NCBI GenBank assembly: GCA_900095095.1
Contig: FMBT01000454.1
Span: 31,598 to 95,597, forward strand
Direction: 5' to 3'
Source of the DNA: Fragilariopsis cylindrus CCMP1102
Taxonomy: Eukaryota > Bacillariophyta > Bacillariophyceae > Bacillariales > Bacillariaceae
Length of the DNA stretch: 64,000 nt
Below, in pieces: positions 56,922 to 64,000 of the stretch. Each line of letters starts with the position of its first letter. The stretch's first letter is position 1. The notes under the pieces were generated by a model that saw only the letters and a program-made list of their open reading frames with translations, made no database searches and had not been told where the DNA came from. A program made the translations under genes and the position numbers.

Positions 56922-57302
56922 ATGAATACGTCTTATTACTCCTTAGACCAGTCCACCATCAACGATTTAAAATCGGGTGGACTGACCATGGTGACGATGC
57001 AACAGGGTGAAATGGGTATCATGATGTTCACCTCCCCGAATGAATCTTTTCGGTACAACGATAATTGCATTACTTTGAAAAGAGAAATCGCCGCATTGAA
57101 CAAAGAATTTGAAGATGGAAATGTTGGAAAGAAAGTATACTACAAAAACGTGGCAAAATGGTGTAGCAACGTGCTTCATTTTGCCAACGAATGGAGTCCT
57201 CATCGTGTGCCATTCGATATTCGTGATGGTTACGATGACTGCATGAACACCATTGGTTGTACCAGCACAATGACATGGCCTGACAAAGTACAGATTCCAT
57301 GA
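56922..57302 (+). CDS. Small transposon ORF, 126 aa, unknown
   Basis: Begins at the ATG at 56922 (MNTSYYSLDQSTINDLKSGG). It is mainly alpha/beta-like and polar (TMVTMQQGEMGIMMFTSPNE, LKREIAALNKEFEDGNVGKK, WCSNVLHFANEWSPHRVPFD). Frame-consistent coding continues 48 bp upstream from a TTG, but ATG is preferred. No family recognised. It may be a third accessory ORF of the element. Confidence 0.5.
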   Translation: MNTSYYSLDQSTINDLKSGGLTMVTMQQGEMGIMMFTSPNESFRYNDNCITLKREIAALNKEFEDGNVGKKVYYKNVAKWCSNVLHFANEWSPHRVPFDIRDGYDDCMNTIGCTSTMTWPDKVQIP

Positions 57303-57974
57303 GCGAGTTGCCTGATGAAGCACGAAACGAGATAGTCGCATCATACACCGTAATTTAGTCGATGCAATATAAATGATAGGTAATAGTTTTAATAAAATAA
57401 AATCCAACTAATACGAATAGCCATAGTATAGTAATAAATGAAATGTTTCTTAAAATGTATACTAGTGTCTTATTTAGTTACAATCACGAACGATTATTCT
57501 GGACCTTTTTGGGAAAAACCCGGGTGATATCTGCCATTGGTGGATTACAACTATAGTCCATATGGTTGTCGATGTAACAGTGAACAGAACTGAATTTGTC
57601 TGGTTTGAAACCGGTAGTGATACCAGAATCATCTTCCGTTCCAGTGTTGTTAGTTAGGGTAAAATAAAAAACACTAGGATCGGGTGAATACACCGTGGTG
57701 TGATATTGCATATTAACTCTTGGGAAGAGATGCTCGTCGGACTTTATTCGGGGTTCGGTCGACGTTTTTGTATGGTACTTAGTACGAAAAATTGGGTGGG
57801 CGTTATTTTACTGTTACAAGAGAACACCTACAGAAAGGGAATCGCAAAAAAAAAACACGAATATACAGGATTTGATTTTAAAAAAAAGGATATCAAAGAC
57901 GGTGATAATCGATGGGGGTGAAATTCCAAATTCCGTGATTTTTGGACTCATCGCGCACCATATCGAAGGATTCG
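57303..57974. other. Right subterminal part of the transposon
   Basis: A 75-codon minus-strand ORF (57484-57711, FSSVHCYIDNHMDYSCNPPM) and a 73-codon plus-strand ORF (57700-57921) are present. Neither has enough support to be called a gene. Confidence 0.45.
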
Positions 57975-57991
57975 TGATGATACCACCTTAA
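57975..57991. repeat. Right TIR and TSD (TTAA)
   Basis: TGATGATACCACC followed by TTAA, the inverted copy of the left end. Confidence 0.9.
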
Positions 57992-58418
57992 TTGATATTT
58001 TATTGTGAAATTAAAAACAAACGATTAATTGTTACGTGATGTAACAGAAGCAAGCAAGCTATAAAAGAGAACAATAAAAGTTCGCACCCATCCCAATAAC
58101 AGAACAAGGCAGATTGTATGTGGTGTTCCTTCTGATTCCGCGTCTTTTTCAATACAACCTACTCCAAAACAAATACCGTACTGTACTACTGGAACACCTG
58201 TACTAACCCGTTAACATCACAATCACAAGCAACCTACAGTTTATTAATAAAAAAGCTGCTCTTGAGCGTGAATTATAAGAGAGAAAAAAAAAGAGAGAAA
58301 TAAGAGTGTGTGAGAGAGAGAAAGAGAAAGCGATTGATTCGATTAAATTCATTCAATTCACGCAAAGTCAAAGAAAGTCAAAAGAAAGTCAAATTCAAAT
58401 TTTAGATTTTAAATTAGT
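57992..58418. promoter_or_regulatory. Upstream region of the HA-domain gene, right flank of the transposon
   Basis: Contains a (GA)n-like tract (58281-58325) and AAGTCAAA repeats (58365-58395) before the ATG at 58419. A GTACTGTAC-like palindrome lies at about 58178. Confidence 0.5.
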
Positions 58419-61400
58419 ATGAGTGGTGTTAATAGAAATAATTTTCTAAGATTTCGACGGTTATCGTCGTCGTCATCGTCAAGTAATCATAATAATAATA
58501 ATATACAAGGCGTGCAAGAACAAGGTGTACAGCAGCAAGATCAAAAATCTTTATCATTACTAGCGTCATCGGCATCGTCATCGTCCGCATCCGCATCCGC
58601 ATCCGCATCATCGTCGTCGACTAATAATACTACTACTACTAGTAGTAGTAGTAGTAGTAGTAGGGTAGAAAAGATGGTATTATGCGATACGAATCATCCG
58701 GTGGAAAATGAAAAGAAAAAGGAGGCGAGAGAAGAGGATACAGAATTAAACGAAATAAGTCACGGTAGTCGTCGCGGATGGAATCTGAAAAAAAAAATAG
58801 GCGTAGTAGAGATACTACCGCCGGTACTAATAGTACTGCGGCTATTACCTCCAGTAGTAGTAGTACTTTGGGTATTAGTCGTAACGATGACGTCAATGAT
58901 GGCGACGACGATGACAGTAGGAGTACCAACAACAACAAAAATAAGAGAATGAAATTTGATGGCGGTGAAAGCAACAGCAACAACAACCACAGGGAGGACG
59001 AAGACGAAGACGGACGACGAGAAGACAAAACTACTAACGTTAGTAGTAGTAGTAATAGTAGTCCTGATAATGTGGATGATGGAGTAACAGTAATATTGAA
59101 AAAAAAGGATGTACCAAAAGAATTAGTAGATACAAATTATGGCAAAGAATCGAAATATTGGCAGTCATTAAATGATGTATTACAATTAAAAAGAACAGAT
59201 CGTAGACAATCATTAGGATCTGATTCATCTGATTATGATTATGAGTCATCCTCTGACTCTGAATCGGAAGAGGAATGTAATGAGAATGATTCGGACAATG
59301 ATAATGATGATAATGATAATGGCGATTCTCATAAATCGGAAGGAGGAAAGAAGAAGAAGAAGAAGAAGAGCAAGATAAAAAAAGAAAAACGTTCTCGTTC
59401 GAAATCATTAAAAAGAATATTAGCTCGTGCTCGTGCACGTTCATTATCAAGATCACAATCCCAATCCGAATCCCAATCAGCAGTGGTAGTACAAAATTCA
59501 AAATCTACAAATTCAAAATCTACTGAATCTACTGAATTATCGTCAAAATTATCATCTCATCAAACAAGTTATTCGAGATCATCGAAGTCAAAGTCAAAAT
59601 CATTACCATTCGAGGATACTATTGCGACTACGACGACGACGACAACAACGTCGAAGAAGAAGAAGAATCCTCCTCCATCTCCTCCTGTCAATAATAGTAC
59701 TTCTAGTAGACGACCACAACGTCGTCGACGTAAGAACAGTATTGCCAGCAGTCGTGCTACTACTACACATAACAACGATGAGGATGATGATGATATTGAT
59801 GCATTCGATATTGATGTGGATGATTTTGTGGTATTGAATGTAAGTCCATCAATTGTTGCTGCTACAACTGCTGCAAGACAACAACGTCGTAGTACTAGTA
59901 GTAGAAATCGTAGTCCTGCAAAAGCAGAAGCTGCAAATGATCATGGTGACAATGATGATGATGATGATGATGAGACATGGGATGAAATGTATCAACATTT
60001 AGCTAAATTCTACAAGAAGTATGGTCATTGTAAGGTTACTAAAGAATTAGATATATTAGTAAAGAGAAAGAAGAATGGTCGTTCACAACAATATGGTGAA
60101 TTAAAAAAATCATTGCAATATTGGGTAACCTATCAACATCGACGTATGAGACCGGAAATCAAACATCGTGGTGGGGCACGTAATCTAAGTCTAAGAGAAG
60201 AAAAATTATTAAATGAACTGAATTTTTGTAAATTTGAATACAAAGAAACTGTACAAGAATTTGATAATTTTTTTGGTAGACGTATTGCCAAAAAATTTGA
60301 TTTTTTACAAGATGATGGTATAGAAACAACACAAATTTATTTTGGTACTGTTGGTAGAATATCATCTATATCAAATAAAGTAAGTGTTAGTTACTATTTT
60401 AGTTTTTGCCATGCTGGCGTCGTCATTGCCCTGCTTACTATCAACTCAAAAAAATCTAACAAAACCCGCCTTTTCCTTTTCCTCCTTTCCTTCCTCTTAC
60501 CTACTATTTTGCTGCTGCTATTGCTGTTTATTGTATCTTGTAATTGTAATTATTCATAGTGGGTACGTATTAATTATGATGATGGTGATAGGGAAGATCT
60601 TGATACAACACATTTAATGTATGGATTACATTTATATAAAAATATTCAAATCAAGATATTAATAAACAACCAGCAACAACAACAACAAGTAGTGCTGCTT
60701 CTGATGCTGATGTTCAGGCTGATGCTATTGATGTTGATGGCAACAACGAACGTATAAGTAGTAGTACTCCTATTACTAAACGTCGTCTTGCTCGTCAAGG
60801 GGGTGTCAAACAATGTATTCATCAAAATGCTGGTACTGATAATGATATATTGGTATCATCTACTTGGACTACATCCTGTGGCAACATAAAGTATGCTACA
60901 AATATTCTACTTGAAGCTGATAAGAAGAAGAATTCGAATGAAACGAAAACCATCGATCGTGTCGTCCTCGTTGATGAGGACAAGGACAAGCACAGATATG
61001 AGAAAAGTAAACGACGACTACGACGATCATCATGATGTTTTGGTAGAAGGAGAAGGGCGTAGTAGAGCTGATTATGACGACGAAAATAATAATAAAAAAC
61101 CTGCTGCTGTGCAAAAGAAAAGAAAAGCTTCCTCTACTGCTGCTGCTGCACATCATCGTTCATCAGATGAAGAATTTATGTTAGATCCTGATGATGACAA
61201 TGGTGATGATGATGATGATGAATTAGAAGATTGTACCGATGAAGAGAAAATGACTATAACAACGATAATGATAATGGTAAAGACGACAGTCCCGAAAAAA
61301 ATAAAAGTTGTCATTCCATCAGTTATAGTAATTCTTCTAAATTCCAGAAGATGATGATAAAGAAACGACAACGACGAACCTTACCTACTATTGCTACATC

Positions 61401-63473
61401 CTCCAGAAATAGGAATATGAAGAACAGCGACAGCGACAGCTACAACGACAGCGATAATAACATCAACAACAGGAAGATAGATGATTCATTGTATGATGGA
61501 GAAGAAGAAGAAAATCCGATGACAACTACGACGGCGGATACGAAGTCGACAGCGACAATGACGACGACGATCACGATAAAGATGCTACTACTGCAACTAC
61601 AAGTGTAAAGAATGAAGGAGAAGAAAAAGAAGATGTGCACGAGGACGATTATGCTGCCCGTGCTACTACTGCTAGTAGTAAAGCAGCGACAACTGCCCCT
61701 ATGAATGATGAATATTATCATGATTCTAGTGATGATGAGGCTATTATAAATAAAATGACATTTATTTCTCCTCCTCCTACTTCTGCTGCAGCTGCTGCAG
61801 CTGGTATTGGTACCAACATTGATGATAATACGAAAACGATAGGTCGTTATTTCTATTCTTTTGGTAATAACAGTAATGGTAATCCTGCTGACACTGGCAC
61901 TGCTGCTGACACTGCTGCTACTGTTCCCACTCTTGCCAAGATTACTAATGCTCAATATGCTGGACAACGATCTGCTGAAGGAACATTTAATGCAGCATCA
62001 TCTGCATCATCAGTAGCAGTAGCGAATCAGAAAATGAAGGCGCAACGAGAAATCATTACTATTGACACTACCGATGAGGAGGATAATGCCAATGCCAACG
62101 AAGATAATGATAATGATATCCACATGACTGCCAATAATCTCAGTCTCAATATCGCTTTAGCAGCAATGGATCATGACCAATATAATAACAATACGACATT
62201 AGCAAAGCAGCAGCTGCAGGTGCACCCGCACGCGCGGGATCATCAACGTCATCAACAGCATCTTCAGCAGCATCAGCATCATCATCAGATTGCAGCAGCA
62301 GCAGCAAAAACAAAAAATCCTCGTCCAAAAACAAATCGTCGAAATTATTCATCAATGCTTGAAGTAACAAAGGACTACTACAATAATGGTAATAATGATG
62401 TTAGTATTCATCAGCAGGGTGATAAAAGTAATCAAAATGATAAAAAAGAAGAAGAAGAGGAAGAAAAAGAAGAAGCAACTATTTTTAACAAACCGACTAT
62501 GCTTGAAATAACAAGAGAATATTACAAAAAGAAAAATATTAATAACAATGATAATGCATCATCTTCAGTTATTCACCATCGTCCTGTTGAAGATTCATAT
62601 CGACACAAAATACATAGTACAATTCGACGAAGCAACGGTGGTGGTTCTGCTGGTGCTATTGCTCCAAATGCCACTACCTCTTCTTCTACTGGTCTTGCCA
62701 GTAGTAGTTATGGGATGATGCACGGCAACAACGGCAGTATGCGTACGTCATCTGTTGCTTCTGCTTCTGCTGCTGCTGCTGCTGCTGCTGCCTCAAATAC
62801 ATTATCATCTACCCAATTGCAAGAATTAATGATCCGTAAAGCAATTGAAGAAGAAGCTGCAGCAGCATGGGCAGATACAGATGCATATAATGAAGTAGAT
62901 GACATAGGTGGTATAGATACAGATACGGTAGGTGCGATAAATGCAATAACTACAAATGTAAATGCAGCATTAAATATGGTACTACAACAACAACACCAAC
63001 AACAGCAACAACAAGCATTAATAGAACAACAACAACAGCAACAAGTATTAATAGAACAACGGCAGCAGCAACAACAACTGCAGCAGCAACGAGAACAGCA
63101 ACAGCAACGAGAACAGCAACAACAACAAATATTAATAAAACGTCAACGAGAACAACAACTAACTCATCAACGGTTAGAACAACAGATTCAACAACGACAA
63201 CAACAATTACAGTTCCAACAGCAACAACGGCAAGTGAATCAAATCAATCTCAATCATAGTAATAATCTTAACATGAATATGAATATGAATATGTATATGA
63301 ATAGTGGTGGTAGTAGTAGTAGTAATAGCAGTAATAATAACGTTGCTGGTGATTACGTTCGATCGTTATACAACCTAAACAATGATAATAATAATAATAA
63401 TAATAATAACAACATCAATAATAATAGTAATACTAGTAGTAATAATAATAGAGGGGGACATCAATATTACTAA
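58419..63473 (+). CDS. Helicase-associated (HA) domain and Tudor-like protein with polyQ/polyN, frameshifted
   Basis: About 1,600 aa across an intron (60380-60559, GTAAGTG..CATAG) and at least five single-base shifts: the A10 run 58788-58797, AAA 60648-60650, AAAA 61003-61006, AAAA 61247-61250 and about 61530-61570. Ser/Ala, Asp and Lys/Arg low complexity surrounds an HA domain (WDEMYQHLAKFYKKYGHCKV, LQYWVTYQHRRMRPEIKH, LSLREEKLLNELNFC). A Tudor-like block follows across the intron (YFGTVGRISSISNK|WVRINYDDGDREDLDTTHL), resembling the DGDxEDLxxxEL motif of chromatin proteins. The last 600 residues are Ala/Gln/Asn-rich and contain two copies of a MLExTxxYY motif. Probably nuclear; the role is unknown. 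The gene is 431 bp from the transposon. Confidence 0.72.
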
Positions 63474-63818
63474 AGTAACTAACTAAAAGATTGAAATGAA
63501 AAATCAAGTCAAGTCAAATTAAATCACAGTCAATAAATAAATCAATATAGTTAAAACAGACAAAAAAGACTTACGAATAGCATGACTCATCACTTTTATC
63601 TCACCTCTGTAATTCTATGTAGCTTGCATTCAGCATAACACTCTATTAATAATAATAGATAGGTGATATGCCATTCAACGCAAGAATAATCAAGCACGGA
63701 AATCCTTTTTTAACGACTGAAAATCAGAAAAGAAAAATAGAAAAAAAACTTCAGTCGTGGTTTTTATTTTTCAATTTTTGTGTTTTGATTTTAAGGGGGT
63801 TATATAGTTTTGTTTTTC
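63474..63818. other. 3' region of the HA-domain gene
   Basis: AT-rich UTR-like sequence. A 73-codon ORF at 63668 is unsupported. Confidence 0.5.
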
Positions 63819-63989
63819 GGCAGGGGCTGTATAGATCAGTCTCAGCCTGGCCTCTCGCGCATTTATCACTGATTATAGTTCTGATCTAGTCGGACCTCAA
63901 ATATTTTTAGAGATCCGAATAGATCAGAACTATAATCAGTGATAATGCGCGAGAGGCCAGGCTGAGACTGATCTATACAGCCCCCTGCC
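63819..63989. mobile_element. Foldback / MITE-like element with 69-bp arms
   Basis: Left arm 63819-63887 and right arm 63921-63989 are inverted copies differing by two single-base indels, around a 33-bp loop. The ends read GGCAGGGG...CCCCTGCC; the inner CAGGGG resembles a hAT-type terminus. No target duplication is evident, and only 11 bp remain on the right before the window ends. Confidence 0.85.
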
Positions 63990-64000
63990 TACAACAAATC

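Larger units (their letters stand above)
48357..57987. mobile_element. 9.6-kb Kolobok-like DNA transposon
   Basis: The left end GGTGGTATCATCA (48357-48369) and right end TGATGATACCACC (57975-57987) are perfect 13-bp inverted repeats. Each is bordered outside by TTAA (48353-48356, 57988-57991), the target duplication used by Kolobok and piggyBac elements. Between them lie a DDE transposase with a Kolobok/Mutator-like core and zinc knuckle and three further ORF regions. Host-type genes resume on both sides. It sits between the divergent cyclin and HA-domain genes. The tandem duplication and frameshifts inside suggest it may no longer be autonomous, unless the shifts are sequencing errors. Confidence 0.85.

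Noticed and set aside
48353-57991. piggyBac as the identity of the TTAA element
   Set aside because: The TIR does not begin with CCC and the transposase has the GSAKGME and SESAN blocks of the Kolobok/Mutator-like class rather than piggyBac motifs.

Overview
The window is nuclear DNA of a unicellular alga, most likely a diatom. Genes are compact (about one per 2.8 kb) with few short GT-AG introns and intergenic distances of 0.2-1.2 kb. One protein carries a signal peptide ending in a diatom-type SA|F plastid cleavage site. There are ShK-like secreted proteins, a helicase-associated (HA) domain protein, very Asn/Gln/Ser/Asp-rich proteins and fossils of a Ty1/copia element. No bacterial operons, CRISPR arrays, rRNA or convincing tRNA genes were seen. 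Species cannot be fixed from sequence alone.

Layout. 1-6.3 kb: the 5' end of a GH18 (chitinase-like) gene running off the left edge, a Stowaway-like MITE, a BTB/POZ protein, a secretory methyltransferase and a four-TM protein. 6.5-14.8 kb: tubulin-folding cofactor D, a plastid-targeted protein and beta-tubulin (three exons), so a chaperone gene lies close to its client. 14.8-17.3 kb: gene-poor, with decayed copia RNase H. 17.3-30.2 kb: SnoaL/NTF2-like mitochondrial protein, proline dehydrogenase with an EF-hand pair, O-fucosyltransferase-like protein, APC amino-acid/polyamine transporter, a secreted ShK-tailed protein and a small hypothetical. 30.6-46.8 kb: R3H protein, ThrE-like transporter (two of its introns share sequence), TYW3 fused to a TYW2/Trm5-type methyltransferase, CID-domain protein, NOP53, an uncertain acidic ORF and an ShK membrane protein. 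46.8-48.1 kb: a cyclin broken by several frameshifts.

48.36-57.99 kb: a 9.6-kb DNA transposon with 13-bp TIRs (GGTGGTATCATCA) flanked on both sides by TTAA. It carries a Kolobok/'Mutator-like' DDE transposase with a C-terminal zinc knuckle plus three other ORFs of unknown function. It sits between the cyclin and a divergent 5-kb gene for an HA-domain, polyQ/polyN protein (58.4-63.5 kb). A 171-bp foldback/MITE-like element ends the window.

Caveat: many otherwise convincing genes are broken by single-base shifts, mostly beside homopolymers, while several long genes are perfect. Sequencing or assembly error is the simplest explanation for the host genes. True decay is possible for the cyclin and the transposon.
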